Below, one piece after another: positions 26,851 to 36,270 of a stretch of 64,000 nt of DNA. Each line of letters begins with the position of its first letter. The stretch's first letter is position 1. Below the pieces are notes generated by a model that did not search any database, was not told where the DNA came from, and saw only the letters and a program-made list of their open reading frames with translations. Source of the DNA: Candidatus Amulumruptor caecigallinarius (GTDB lineage Bacteria > Bacteroidota > Bacteroidia > Bacteroidales > Muribaculaceae). Location: assembly GCA_944321825.1 (NCBI GenBank), contig CALUMU010000003.1, positions 232,299 to 296,298 on the forward strand. The letters are read 5' to 3'. The translations under genes and the position numbers were made by a program.

Positions 26851-29433
26851 TTAGTCAGTAGTTTCTGTGGCTTCGTTATCCGGAGTCACGTCATCAGCCT
26901 CGACATCTTCTATGGAGTCCGCCAGCCTGTCGGCATTATCATCTGCTACATCGGCCTGCAGGTCGACTATGTCGTGGTCCACCTCTTCATCAGGGTCGGA
27001 TGACACGCAGCAGACCGAAGCGATAGTGTCATTGCGTTTCTCCAGATTGATGATGCGCACGCCCTGGGTGTTACGCCCCTGGATGCGGATGTCGCTGACA
27101 GCCACACGGATAGTGATGCCGCTTTTGTTGATGATGACGAGGTCGTTTTCGTCGTTGACGCTCTTGATGGCTACAAGCTTGCCGGTCTTTTCGGTAATCG
27201 CAAGCGTCTTCACACCCTTGCCGCCACGGTTGGTGATACGGTAACTTTCGAGGTCGGTGCGCTTGCCGTAGCCCTTTTCCGAAAGCACGAGGATGTCGTT
27301 GCGGTCCGATTCACGTAAACATACCATGCCTACTACCTCATCGTCATCGCCGTCAAGGGTCATGCCGCGCACACCTGTACTGACACGTCCCATGGTGCGC
27401 ACCTTGTCTTCAGGGAAGCGGATGGCACGACCGTTGCGGTTGGCAAGTATGATTTCGCTGTTGCCGTCGGTCAGGTCTACATCGACGACGCGGTCACCCT
27501 CTCGGATGATTATGGCTTTCTTGCCCTTGACGTTGACCTGGGCATATTCGCGTATGGATGTCTTCTTGATGATGCCGTTGCGAGTGGCGAATACAAGGCA
27601 GTGGGTGTCAAGGATGTTTTCATCGTCATTAGCCTTGTAAGCTATGACAGCATTTACCGAGTCGTCGGGTTCGATGTTGAGTAGATTCTGTATGGCCCGG
27701 CCTTTGCTGTTCTTGGTACCCTCGGGCAGTTCGTACACTTTCATCTTGTAGACCATACCCTTGGCCGTGAAGAAGAGGATGTTGGCGTGCATCGACGCAG
27801 TGTAGAGATACTCGATGAAGTCCTCGTCACGGGTGTCGCTGCCCTTTGCGCCGACACCGCCACGGTTCTGGGTGCGGAACTCCGCCAGCGGAGTGCGCTT
27901 GATGTACCCGAAGTGGCTGATAGTGATGAGCATGTCGTCATCGCTGTAGAAATCCTCTGCATTGAACTCTCCGGCGGTATAGTCTATATCGGTCCGGCGC
28001 TCATCACCGAACTTGTCGCGTACCTCTGCCAGCTCACGCTTGATAAGCTCACGGCACTCGTGGTCGTCATTGAGGATGAGTTCAAGACCGCGTATCTGCT
28101 CCATCAGTTCATCGTAGTTCTTGTTGAGCTTATCCTGCTCCAGCCCGGTCAGACGGCGCAACTGCATCTCGAGTATCGCATTGGCTTGTGTCTCAGTGAG
28201 CTGGAATGTGTCAATAAGCGTGATGCGGGCAGTGTCGGTGTCGGGAGAGTGGCGTATGATGCGAATCACCTCATCGATGTGCTGCGAAGCGATGATAAGG
28301 CCTTCGAGTATATGCGCGCGCTCCTGAGCCTTGGCAAGCTCAAACTTGGTGCGGCGGATGACCACCTCATGACGGTGAGCCACAAACGCCTCAAGTATCT
28401 GCTTGAGATTAAGCGTGCGTGGACGGCCATTGACGAGGGCTACGTTGTTGACGCTGAACGAAGCCTGCATCTGTGTCATCTTATAGAGCTTGTTGAGCAC
28501 CACATTGCTGTTGGCATCGCTCTTGAGCTTTATCATGATACGCATACCGTCGGCATCGCTCTCGTCATTGATGTCGGCAATGCCGTCAAGCTTCTTCTCG
28601 TTGACAAGGTCGGCTATATATGCGATAAGTTCCGCCTTATTAACATTATAAGGTATCTCGGTGACAATGATATTGTCATGGTTGGCTTCGGTCTCTATTT
28701 CGGCGCGTGCACGGATGAGTATGCGTCCACGCCCTGTCTCGTAAGCGTCCTTGACCCCTTGGTAGCCGTAGATAGTGCCCCCGGTGGGGAAATCGGGAGC
28801 TTTTATATAGTGCATCAGCTCCGATACCGTCAAATCGGGGTTATCGACGAGCGCGATAGAAGCATTGATAGCCTCTGTAAGGTTGTGTGGAGGCATATTG
28901 GTGGCCATACCTACGGCTATACCGGCAGCTCCGTTGACGAGCAGATTGGGGAAACGAGTGGGAAGCACCACCGGCTCGCGACGCTGGTTGTCATAGTTAG
29001 GCTGGAAATCCACCGTCTCCGAGTTGATATCGGTCATCATGGCCTCGCCCATCTTCTCGAGCCGCACCTCGGTGTAACGCATCGCCGCAGGGCCGTCACC
29101 GTCGATGGAGCCGAAGTTTCCATGCCCCTCTACCAAGCAGTACCTCATGGCCCAAGGCTGTGCCAGACGCACCACAGTGCCGTAAATCGACGAATCGCCA
29201 TGGGGGTGATAGTTACCCATGACCTCGCCCACAGCCTTGGCGGCTTTCTTGAAAGGCTTGTCGGAATTGTTGCCCATCTCGTCCATACCGAAAAGCACAC
29301 GGCGGTGAACAGGTTTGAGTCCGTCACGCACATCGGGCAGGGCACGCGACACTATAACCGACATCGAATAATCGATGTAGGCTGATTTCATCTCATTCTC
29401 GATATTGATGTTTAAGATGCGATCTTCTTCCAC
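26851..29433 (-). CDS. gyrA: DNA gyrase subunit A
   Basis: An 860-residue type IIA topoisomerase subunit that breaks and rejoins DNA. Catalytic Tyr120 is in AMRYTEVR. The quinolone-resistance region reads [11 protein letters not shown]: Ser81 corresponds to E. coli Ser83, while the position of E. coli Asp87 is Gly85. The C-terminal beta-pinwheel begins with the GyrA-box-like [10 protein letters not shown] and contains repeats such as [11 protein letters not shown]. An acidic tail of about 60 residues ends the protein, as in other Bacteroidetes. Complete. Confidence 0.97.
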   Translation of the reverse strand: MEEDRILNINIENEMKSAYIDYSMSVIVSRALPDVRDGLKPVHRRVLFGMDEMGNNSDKPFKKAAKAVGEVMGNYHPHGDSSIYGTVVRLAQPWAMRYCLVEGHGNFGSIDGDGPAAMRYTEVRLEKMGEAMMTDINSETVDFQPNYDNQRREPVVLPTRFPNLLVNGAAGIAVGMATNMPPHNLTEAINASIALVDNPDLTVSELMHYIKAPDFPTGGTIYGYQGVKDAYETGRGRILIRARAEIETEANHDNIIVTEIPYNVNKAELIAYIADLVNEKKLDGIADINDESDADGMRIMIKLKSDANSNVVLNKLYKMTQMQASFSVNNVALVNGRPRTLNLKQILEAFVAHRHEVVIRRTKFELAKAQERAHILEGLIIASQHIDEVIRIIRHSPDTDTARITLIDTFQLTETQANAILEMQLRRLTGLEQDKLNKNYDELMEQIRGLELILNDDHECRELIKRELAEVRDKFGDERRTDIDYTAGEFNAEDFYSDDDMLITISHFGYIKRTPLAEFRTQNRGGVGAKGSDTRDEDFIEYLYTASMHANILFFTAKGMVYKMKVYELPEGTKNSKGRAIQNLLNIEPDDSVNAVIAYKANDDENILDTHCLVFATRNGIIKKTSIREYAQVNVKGKKAIIIREGDRVVDVDLTDGNSEIILANRNGRAIRFPEDKVRTMGRVSTGVRGMTLDGDDDEVVGMVCLRESDRNDILVLSEKGYGKRTDLESYRITNRGGKGVKTLAITEKTGKLVAIKSVNDENDLVIINKSGITIRVAVSDIRIQGRNTQGVRIINLEKRNDTIASVCCVSSDPDEEVDHDIVDLQADVADDNADRLADSIEDVEADDVTPDNEATETTD

Positions 29434-29539
29434 GATTTAGTTTAATGTGTATATTGTTCTTTCTGTTGTATGAGTCATTTCATTAGCCGTCCGGAATATC
29501 GCCACTCATTACGCGGCATCCCACGGTCAAAATATCAAG

Positions 29540-29547
29540 CAAAGATA
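29540..29547 (-). promoter_or_regulatory. Candidate -7 element for gyrA
   Basis: On the minus strand TATCTTTG is a perfect TAnnTTTG match about 107 bases upstream of the gyrA start. No good TTTG at the -33 spacing. Confidence 0.4.
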
Positions 29548-29762
29548 CAAATTTTTCTGCACATAGTCCATCCCTTTCCATTTGTGCCACGAAAGTTTTT
29601 CCGCTCGGTCGCAGCTTTTTGCTAACTTTTCATTTTGGAAATGAACCGCCCAATACACGCAGCGCACGTCGACAAGTATGCAGCAGCCTAACAACCAGTT
29701 ATTTACCCCTCACCGATTCAGTATCGACAGCAACAGTGCAACCTCGCCCAGCGGCACAGAGA

Positions 29763-29894
29763 ATGGAGTGGATCGGCTGTCTGCGTGGGATAACAATGCT
29801 TCTGATGGTCATATGCCATTGCGAAATCTATCCTGCCGGGCATATTTCACAAGTCACTCGTTTCTGCGAAGTATTCAGGATGCCGTTGTTCTGA
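29763..29894 (+). pseudogene. Remnant of an acyltransferase-3 gene (N terminus only)
   Basis: From the ATG at 29763 the frame encodes MEWIGCLRGITMLLMVICHC and then FRMPLF before a TGA. This matches the start of acyltransferase-3 (OafA/YrhL) membrane enzymes, which read R-x-x-x-[ID]-x-LRG-[IL]-x-[MI]-LLVV-x-x-H ... MPLFFFISGF. About 44 of the usual 330-370 residues remain. The following bases do not restore the family sequence, so most of the gene is deleted. The remainder of the 643-base gyrA-clpC gap holds the gyrA and clpC promoters and no other credible gene. Confidence 0.6.
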
Positions 29895-29980
29895 AAATCA
29901 AGGAGTCTGTTCTTCCCGAAATACAAGTGACCGTCAGAGCTTCACATTATTAATAATCTATAATCAGCGATTAGGGGAGC

Positions 29981-30011
29981 ATTGTTTGGCACAATATTTG
30001 CACTATCTTTG
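29981..30011 (+). promoter_or_regulatory. Candidate promoter of clpC
   Basis: ATTG (29981-29984), 19 bases, then TATCTTTG (30004-30011), the last a perfect -7 element. It lies 65 bases before the clpC start. Confidence 0.55.
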
Positions 30012-30076
30012 TTATAGTGTCACATGCACTGCTATAACCGATTGTGTAATTAACCCCTATCCTCTACATATTTTTA

Positions 30077-32653
30077 ATGGACATAAATTTTTCTAATGAA
30101 CTCAAAGAGGTACTCTCCCAGAGCCACCAGGAGGCAATCAGGCACAACAACAAGGTCATCACCCCCGCCCACCTCCTCCTCGCTCTGATGTCTGCATCGG
30201 ACGACAGACCTTTCAAACTGATTGAAAGGGCTTCGTCGGCCGACACCTCTGCATACGAATTGAAACAGGCTCTTGATACCCGCCTGTTCGAATCATCGCT
30301 TGACAACGGCGACGGTACACCTGTCTCGCCATCCGAAGTGTCAGTAAGCGACGTTACAAGCCGCATACTCAAACTCAGCGCACTCGAAAGCCGTATGCTC
30401 AAAAGCGGCGTGGTACTTCCGGAGCATCTGCTGCTGGCCATATTCCACAACTCGGAGACTCAGGAAACAGACTTCATGAAGCAATTCCACAAAGCCGGGG
30501 TCAACTACCAGAGCCTCGTCCGACAGCTCAACGGCACAGCATCTGAAAATGTGGCATTGCAAGCGGGATTCAGCGACGATGATGACGATGATGACGGAGA
30601 CGACATGCCTTATGAAAACGAGAACAAGGCATCATCCGAATCAGCATCAAGCAAGACTGCAGCAAAGCAAAGCTCCAACCGGCGCAACACGACCGACACC
30701 CCAGCCCTCGACAAATTCGGCTACGACATGACACGCGCAGCCGAAGAAAACCGCCTCGACCCTGTGGTAGGCCGAGAAACGGAAATCGAACGCCTTGCGC
30801 AGGTGTTGAGCCGCCGCAAGAAAAACAATCCAGTGCTGATCGGCGAACCGGGCGTAGGCAAAAGTGCCATCGTGGAGGGTCTCGCACTGCGCATAGTCAA
30901 ACGTCAGGTGTCACGTATTCTCTTCAACAAACGCGTCATATCGCTCGACATGGCATCGCTTGTTGCCGGGACGAAATACCGTGGCCAGTTTGAGGAGCGA
31001 ATCAAAGCCGTACTCAACGAACTGAGCAAAAACCGCGACATCATCCTCTTCATCGACGAAATCCACACCATAGTAGGCGCAGGCAATGCCCCTGGCTCTA
31101 TGGATGCGGCCAATATGCTCAAGCCGGCTCTCGCCCGTGGCGAAATCCAGTGCATCGGAGCGACGACCCTCGACGAATACCGCAACAACATCGAAAAGGA
31201 CGGCGCACTCGAACGCCGCTTCCAGAAAGTGATGGTCGAGCCCACTTCCGCCGAGGAAACACTGACTATACTCCGCAACATCAAGGACAAGTATGAGGAG
31301 CACCACAACGTCAGCTTCACGGATGCCGCTCTGGAGGCTTGCGTCAATCTGACCGAGCGGTATGTATCGGACCGCAACTTTCCCGACAAAGCCATAGACG
31401 CGCTCGACGAGGCCGCTTCGCGTGTGCACATCACCAATATAGCCGTGCCAGAGGAAATCGAAGCTCTTGAAAAGAAGGTGGAAGAAAGCGGACGCAACAA
31501 GCTTGCCGCCGCACACGCCCAGGATTTCGAACGCGCTGCCGCTTTCCGCGACGAAGAAAACAAGCTGCGTGACGAGCTGCGCACAGCTACCGAACGTTGG
31601 GAAAAACAGCTTGAAAGCCAACGCGAGACGGTCGACGAGGACAAAGTGGCTGAAGTGGTAGCCATGATGACAGGAGTGCCGGTGCAGCGAGTGGCACAGG
31701 CTGAAGGCAAACGCCTCATGGAGATGGGCGACGACCTCAAAAAAGCCATCATCGGGCAAGACCCTGCCATCGACACGCTTGTCAAAGCTATAAGGCGTAA
31801 CCGCGTAGGCCTCAAAGACCCGAAAAAGCCTATCGGCACATTCCTGTTCCTCGGTCCGACAGGCGTGGGAAAAACGCACCTCGCCAAGAAGTTGGCCGAG
31901 ATGCTCTTTGACTCCGCCGACACCCTCATCCGCATAGACATGAGCGAATACATGGAGAAATTTACCGTGTCGCGTCTCGTGGGTGCACCTCCCGGATACG
32001 TAGGTTACGAAGAGGGCGGACAGCTCACCGAAAAGGTGCGCCGTCACCCCTATTCCATCGTGCTCCTTGACGAGATAGAGAAGGCGCATCCCGACGTGTT
32101 CAACCTCCTGCTGCAGGTGATGGATGAAGGCCACCTGACCGACAGTCTCGGCCGCAAAATCGACTTCAAAAACACAGTGCTGATAATGACCAGCAACATC
32201 GGCAGCCGCCAGCTCAAAGACTTCGGCAGCGGAGTGGGCTTCAACACCCCCAAAGCAACGGACAGCGAGTATTCGCAGAGTATCATCCGCAAAGCCCTCA
32301 ACAAGGCTTTCTCGCCCGAATTTCTCAACCGCATCGATGACATCATCACTTTCGACTCGCTCAGCCGCGAAGCCATATTCAAAATCATCGATATCGAACT
32401 CGCCGGATTCCGCCAGCGTCTCGAACAGATGGGCTACACCCTCAACATCACCGAAGATGCGAAGAACTTCATCGCCGACAAGGGCTACGACGCACAATAC
32501 GGTGCGCGTCCTCTCAAACGCTCCATACAGAAATATCTCGAAGACCCTCTGGCCGAGCTGATTATCGTCGAGCCGAAAGCCAAAGATGAGCACAAGACCA
32601 TCAACGTCACCCTCAACCCAGAGCGCACAGCCGTCCACTGCGAGATAGTCTGA
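30077..32653 (+). CDS. clpC: ClpC-type AAA+ unfoldase
   Basis: An 858-residue class I Clp ATPase that unfolds proteins for ClpP or acts as a chaperone. The N domain ([20 protein letters not shown]) is followed by an acidic linker with a run of Asp (about 165-180). AAA1 has Walker A GEPGVGKS (256-263), and AAA2 has GPTGVGKT (593-600). Between them is a short middle region with a UVR-like motif ([19 protein letters not shown]) rather than the long ClpB coiled coil, which points to ClpC. The C-terminal D2-small domain has the [16 protein letters not shown] signature. Monocistronic with its own promoter and terminator. Confidence 0.92.
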   Translation: MDINFSNELKEVLSQSHQEAIRHNNKVITPAHLLLALMSASDDRPFKLIERASSADTSAYELKQALDTRLFESSLDNGDGTPVSPSEVSVSDVTSRILKLSALESRMLKSGVVLPEHLLLAIFHNSETQETDFMKQFHKAGVNYQSLVRQLNGTASENVALQAGFSDDDDDDDGDDMPYENENKASSESASSKTAAKQSSNRRNTTDTPALDKFGYDMTRAAEENRLDPVVGRETEIERLAQVLSRRKKNNPVLIGEPGVGKSAIVEGLALRIVKRQVSRILFNKRVISLDMASLVAGTKYRGQFEERIKAVLNELSKNRDIILFIDEIHTIVGAGNAPGSMDAANMLKPALARGEIQCIGATTLDEYRNNIEKDGALERRFQKVMVEPTSAEETLTILRNIKDKYEEHHNVSFTDAALEACVNLTERYVSDRNFPDKAIDALDEAASRVHITNIAVPEEIEALEKKVEESGRNKLAAAHAQDFERAAAFRDEENKLRDELRTATERWEKQLESQRETVDEDKVAEVVAMMTGVPVQRVAQAEGKRLMEMGDDLKKAIIGQDPAIDTLVKAIRRNRVGLKDPKKPIGTFLFLGPTGVGKTHLAKKLAEMLFDSADTLIRIDMSEYMEKFTVSRLVGAPPGYVGYEEGGQLTEKVRRHPYSIVLLDEIEKAHPDVFNLLLQVMDEGHLTDSLGRKIDFKNTVLIMTSNIGSRQLKDFGSGVGFNTPKATDSEYSQSIIRKALNKAFSPEFLNRIDDIITFDSLSREAIFKIIDIELAGFRQRLEQMGYTLNITEDAKNFIADKGYDAQYGARPLKRSIQKYLEDPLAELIIVEPKAKDEHKTINVTLNPERTAVHCEIV

Positions 32654-32691
32654 CCACGAACATATCTAAAGCGCCCATATGGACGAGGGGG

Positions 32692-32727
32692 GGGGGACAG
32701 GCCAACGATCCTGTCCCCCTCGCTTTT
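32692..32727 (+). terminator. clpC terminator containing a G10 run
   Basis: GGGGGACAGG (32692-32701) pairs with CCTGTCCCCC (32710-32719), then TCGCTTTT. The left arm lies within a homopolymer of ten G (32687-32696) although only five C are on the right, so the stem has alternative registers. Confidence 0.65.
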
Positions 32728-32740
32728 ATCCTACTTGTCC

Positions 32741-34858
32741 CTATTTCAATATCGCGCTGTCGATGCGTGAGCCTCCCTGATGCTCATTGCTTTGTGAAAC
32801 TTTCTTGCCGTAGTTAAACGTATAAGTCAACGTCAGGTTGATGGTACGTGACAAGGCCGCATTCCATGCGCGATTTATCTCCGAATAACGTGGCAAATCG
32901 AAATGAGAATCTACATATCTGTCGCGGTCAAACCAATTTCTGAACTGTAGTGCAGCCTTAAAGTCTCCTATGGCATAGTTTACGAACAATCCGTAGGTAC
33001 TTCCGTACTTTGACTGATACCCGTTGCTCCAAGCATGGAGTCGTTTCTGCGGAGTCTGATAGAACAGCATTGCCGACCAGTTGTTCTTGGAATATTGGGC
33101 ATAGATACTGCCAAACAACAGATTCATAGACTGAGCGTCGCATCCGGTCAACACCACACGTTGAGCCTGTCCGTAGACCTTGAAATTCAGCGAATTGTCG
33201 AGCAGCTTGAGATTGGCAGAGAGCCATCCCGAATAAGAGTGAGCCGACCCACTATTGACCGTCTGGCGGATTAGACCGTCATATCCCGGCATAGAATAAA
33301 AACTATATGCCTGCTTATGCGGATTGCCTTCATATTCGAGAGTTGCCGATAATGACAGCCGGTTGGTGGGTATATATGTATATGATGCCGAAGCCGACGC
33401 AAACAGCGTATTTTTCAAATCAGGGTTTCCTTGCAACCATAGCAGCTCATTGGATTGGACCAAGGCATCATTGGCTGTGGAAGCCTGGGGATGCGAATTG
33501 CCCCACCAACCCTCTATGCTGGCAGAGTGCTTGTCGTTGATGTCATAGTTTAATTGCAATCCGAGACGTGGATTCCATTCACGTAGGGTTGTCACATCGT
33601 TTACACGCCCTATCACATAGGAAGCTCCGACACGCGAATAGAGACTGAGCTTCTTCCAATTCTGCGTATAGATGAGAAACAGCATGTTTTCTGACGACAG
33701 TAACTTCTGGCGACTGTCATCAGACCCGAAATACTGTGTGTCATAGCAGGTGTTATAAGTCATCAATAGCACCCGGAATGCGTTATCGTGCGCCAATTTT
33801 TTGGAGTATTGTAGCGATGCGTTAGGAGCATAAATTTTCTCCTTGTTACTGTTGGTTATAGGCTGGAAACCGTCAAGCTGATAAAACGAATTGCGTTTTG
33901 TATCACCGTATGTGAATCTCCACGAAGCGACAATCATGTTGCCTTTGGGAAACGAAAACTGATAGTAACCGGCGATTCCCGGATAAATTGACTGCCTGCT
34001 TTCTGTATTGAACGAGGAGGTATTGTACGATATATTATCAGAAAAGTTTACTGCTGCATCATAGCGTGTGAGCGGCATCGCCGTGCGTCCAAATGTGATG
34101 GCATGTTGCACATAAGCACTGTCAGTCCGATAGCTCGCAAGAAATGAGGCGTATTGTGAATTGTTGCGCGATAAATAGTCGTCACCTATTACCGAAGTCC
34201 TCGTTATGGCATCGTAATGTCTGCCGTCAAATTCGACATCACGGTATGTGGCAGTCTGATCGGTCTTATTCCTACCCTCATGAATCCACTCCGATTCGAC
34301 ATATGCATCAAAAGTCCATTTCTTATACGCGAAACGTGAAAAGACATTCCCTTCGATTTTGTCATCAGCGAGAGTCCGCCCCTCGGCAGACAACTTGGTG
34401 TATCCGCCCCATTCATATTGGAGCATTATAAAGTTGACCACATGTGCCGCATCATTGAAGCGAGGGTCATCGGGATAATCCAGGACCTCCACCTTTAAAA
34501 CATCTTCGGGACGCAGACCCTGAATCTGCTGATCAGTGGCAGGTACATAGTCTATGAAAATCGAGACTCCCTTTCCCGACACTGTCTTCACTTCTTTTGT
34601 CGCCGGGTCTATGGCCAGTTGCGGAATCTGCATGTTGACAAGAAGACTTGTAGCATCAAGCGATGTCTTTTTCGTTTTCTTTGCCGGGATATACTCCACA
34701 CCGTTCTTTATAATCCTCTGGCTACGAGCCTCAACTACCACCTCGCCAAGCACTTTTGCCGCAATGGAGTCAGACGGCTCTGCTATACTATCCGCCATCT
34801 CTTGCGCCGACGCACATAATGATGACAACAGGAACAAACCAGCACAAAAATGTCTCAT
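32741..34858 (-). CDS. TonB-dependent-receptor-like outer-membrane beta-barrel protein
   Basis: About 705 residues from ATG 34858 ([19 protein letters not shown], a signal peptide; M at 34873 is the alternative). A plug-like domain follows ([20 protein letters not shown] to [20 protein letters not shown]), with the VEV-x-x-x-P/D pattern of TonB-receptor plugs, and then a long run of amphipathic strands forming a barrel (outer-membrane beta-barrel protein family 3). No carboxypeptidase-like N-terminal domain or clear TonB box is seen. No SusD partner lies beside it, so it is not a polysaccharide-utilisation pair. Substrate unknown. Confidence 0.82.
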   Translation of the reverse strand: MRHFCAGLFLLSSLCASAQEMADSIAEPSDSIAAKVLGEVVVEARSQRIIKNGVEYIPAKKTKKTSLDATSLLVNMQIPQLAIDPATKEVKTVSGKGVSIFIDYVPATDQQIQGLRPEDVLKVEVLDYPDDPRFNDAAHVVNFIMLQYEWGGYTKLSAEGRTLADDKIEGNVFSRFAYKKWTFDAYVESEWIHEGRNKTDQTATYRDVEFDGRHYDAITRTSVIGDDYLSRNNSQYASFLASYRTDSAYVQHAITFGRTAMPLTRYDAAVNFSDNISYNTSSFNTESRQSIYPGIAGYYQFSFPKGNMIVASWRFTYGDTKRNSFYQLDGFQPITNSNKEKIYAPNASLQYSKKLAHDNAFRVLLMTYNTCYDTQYFGSDDSRQKLLSSENMLFLIYTQNWKKLSLYSRVGASYVIGRVNDVTTLREWNPRLGLQLNYDINDKHSASIEGWWGNSHPQASTANDALVQSNELLWLQGNPDLKNTLFASASASYTYIPTNRLSLSATLEYEGNPHKQAYSFYSMPGYDGLIRQTVNSGSAHSYSGWLSANLKLLDNSLNFKVYGQAQRVVLTGCDAQSMNLLFGSIYAQYSKNNWSAMLFYQTPQKRLHAWSNGYQSKYGSTYGLFVNYAIGDFKAALQFRNWFDRDRYVDSHFDLPRYSEINRAWNAALSRTINLTLTYTFNYGKKVSQSNEHQGGSRIDSAILK

Positions 34859-35032
34859 AAACACATGTCTCATAAATAATAGCCCCAGACGCTTTAGATT
34901 TCTCGTCCGTATACTTATTAGTACGCAAAAGTACACAATTCATAACATCAATCTCCTACCGCAAACAAAAAAAGCACAAAAATGGCGATATTCAACTTTT
35001 CATTGCCATTATTCTCAGCAGGATATTAAAAT

Positions 35033-35257
35033 TTAGAAATCATCGTCGAACATGCCCGACTCCAAGTCATCGTCAAAATCCTGCTGGGCATAATCGTTGC
35101 GATGATAGCCACCATAATTGGTGCTGTGGTAATCATCATTGTGTGAATAATTGTTATGCCGACAATCGTTTTGATGATGTGAGCCGAAGTCTTTCTTGCG
35201 GTGTCCGAAAAGCCAGTCAAACACGAACATATCGCGTATAAAGCTCCAAAAGCCCAT
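35033..35257 (-). CDS. Small His/Asp/Asn-rich protein
   Basis: 74 residues. Hydrophobic-aromatic start MGFWSFIRDMFVFDWLFGHR, then a low-complexity stretch rich in His, Asn, Tyr and Asp (about residues 25-60) and an acidic end FDDDLESGMFDDDF. The composition is coherent along its length, and it starts 7 bases after the FRG gene stop on the same strand, so it is probably a real gene. The first 20 residues may sit on a membrane. The His/Asp richness could mean metal binding. No family recognised. Confidence 0.55.
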   Translation of the reverse strand: MGFWSFIRDMFVFDWLFGHRKKDFGSHHQNDCRHNNYSHNDDYHSTNYGGYHRNDYAQQDFDDDLESGMFDDDF

Positions 35258-35264
35258 AATAAAT

Positions 35265-36227
35265 TTATTCTGAATAATAATTAGGTTCTCTTAATCTCAA
35301 ATAAGCTAAAGATTTTACCATACCCTCAAAGCCTGGATATAATGTTTCCGCAGTAATATTCATTTGTCGGAGCAATTGACTTAATTCCCATTTTAGTTTA
35401 GAGGGAATAATGAACTTAATCATTGTTAGATTTTTGGCATCTTGCTTAAAAACATTATTTTGACACCTTGCTTTAAGATTCTCAATATCAAGAATTATCT
35501 CAGAATCTTCAATTTTAAAGTATTCATTAAAAACGTCAATGAATGGCTTTTGAATGCTTGTAGGCATTAGAAAACAGCCTTGTTGAATTGAGCTCCTTTC
35601 GTTCAGCCAAGTTGGGAAAATTGGCAATATCTCAGATGGCGAATTTGATACATACTCCACTCCTATATGCTTATTGGCACTATTATTAATCTCTTTAATA
35701 ATGTCTGACGTAGGAGCTGAAAATACGTCTTTGCTATGTAGAAGTTTGTTGATATGTGGTAATTTAATGCTAAATTTTTTAATAGCCCAAATGACGCTGT
35801 CACATTTATAATTGCCATCTAATGCCATAAACAACGCGACAAATATGGAATGTGTGAAATCCAACAATCTTGTAGGGCATCCATAATGTTGCATAAGTGT
35901 CAGACACTCGACAGGGCTGTCAATATTAATATCCGCAGCATGTTTAAATAGCGGGTATTTAACTCTAAAATCTTTGAGCATTTCAGCCTCATAAATCAGT
36001 GTCTTCTGAATCAATGGGGCATCATAGTGACATCCTGAAACAAAACGTTCAAGGGAGGTTGATAAAGACCATTTTTCATCAGATTGCCCTCTAAAAATGA
36101 ACTGAGAAAGGAACTGTTGGTTTAAATCAACAATATCATTCCACTTCTCAAGTTTTACGACAATGGATGTCGTTCTGGGAAATGAATAATCAACATATGG
36201 TTTACGGATTACTGTAAGATGATCCAT
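35265..36227 (-). CDS. FRG-domain protein
   Basis: 320 residues. The FRG motif and surrounding pattern are clear: FIFRGQSDEKWSLSTSLERF (residues 43-62, FRG at 45-47), then YGCPTRLLDFTHSIFVALFMA. FRG proteins are common in accessory and phage-defence regions, often next to restriction systems; their activity is not settled. Visibly AT-rich with many A/T-ending codons, unlike flanking genes, which suggests recent transfer. It follows mod by 43 bases on the same strand, so it may be the third gene of the restriction operon. Confidence 0.85.
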   Translation of the reverse strand: MDHLTVIRKPYVDYSFPRTTSIVVKLEKWNDIVDLNQQFLSQFIFRGQSDEKWSLSTSLERFVSGCHYDAPLIQKTLIYEAEMLKDFRVKYPLFKHAADINIDSPVECLTLMQHYGCPTRLLDFTHSIFVALFMALDGNYKCDSVIWAIKKFSIKLPHINKLLHSKDVFSAPTSDIIKEINNSANKHIGVEYVSNSPSEILPIFPTWLNERSSIQQGCFLMPTSIQKPFIDVFNEYFKIEDSEIILDIENLKARCQNNVFKQDAKNLTMIKFIIPSKLKWELSQLLRQMNITAETLYPGFEGMVKSLAYLRLREPNYYSE

Positions 36228-36270
36228 AAGATAGAGATAAATTAAACTTCTTACTTAAGCCGACTTCTTA

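Noticed and set aside
27787..29385. Long plus-strand open frame (532 codons) across gyrA
   Set aside because: Antisense shadow of gyrA; no domain or signal recognisable.
30911..32638. Long minus-strand open frame (575 codons) across clpC
   Set aside because: It lies wholly opposite clpC, whose AAA+ motifs are complete; the antisense translation is His/Phe/Val-rich with no family resemblance. Same for 30904-31953.
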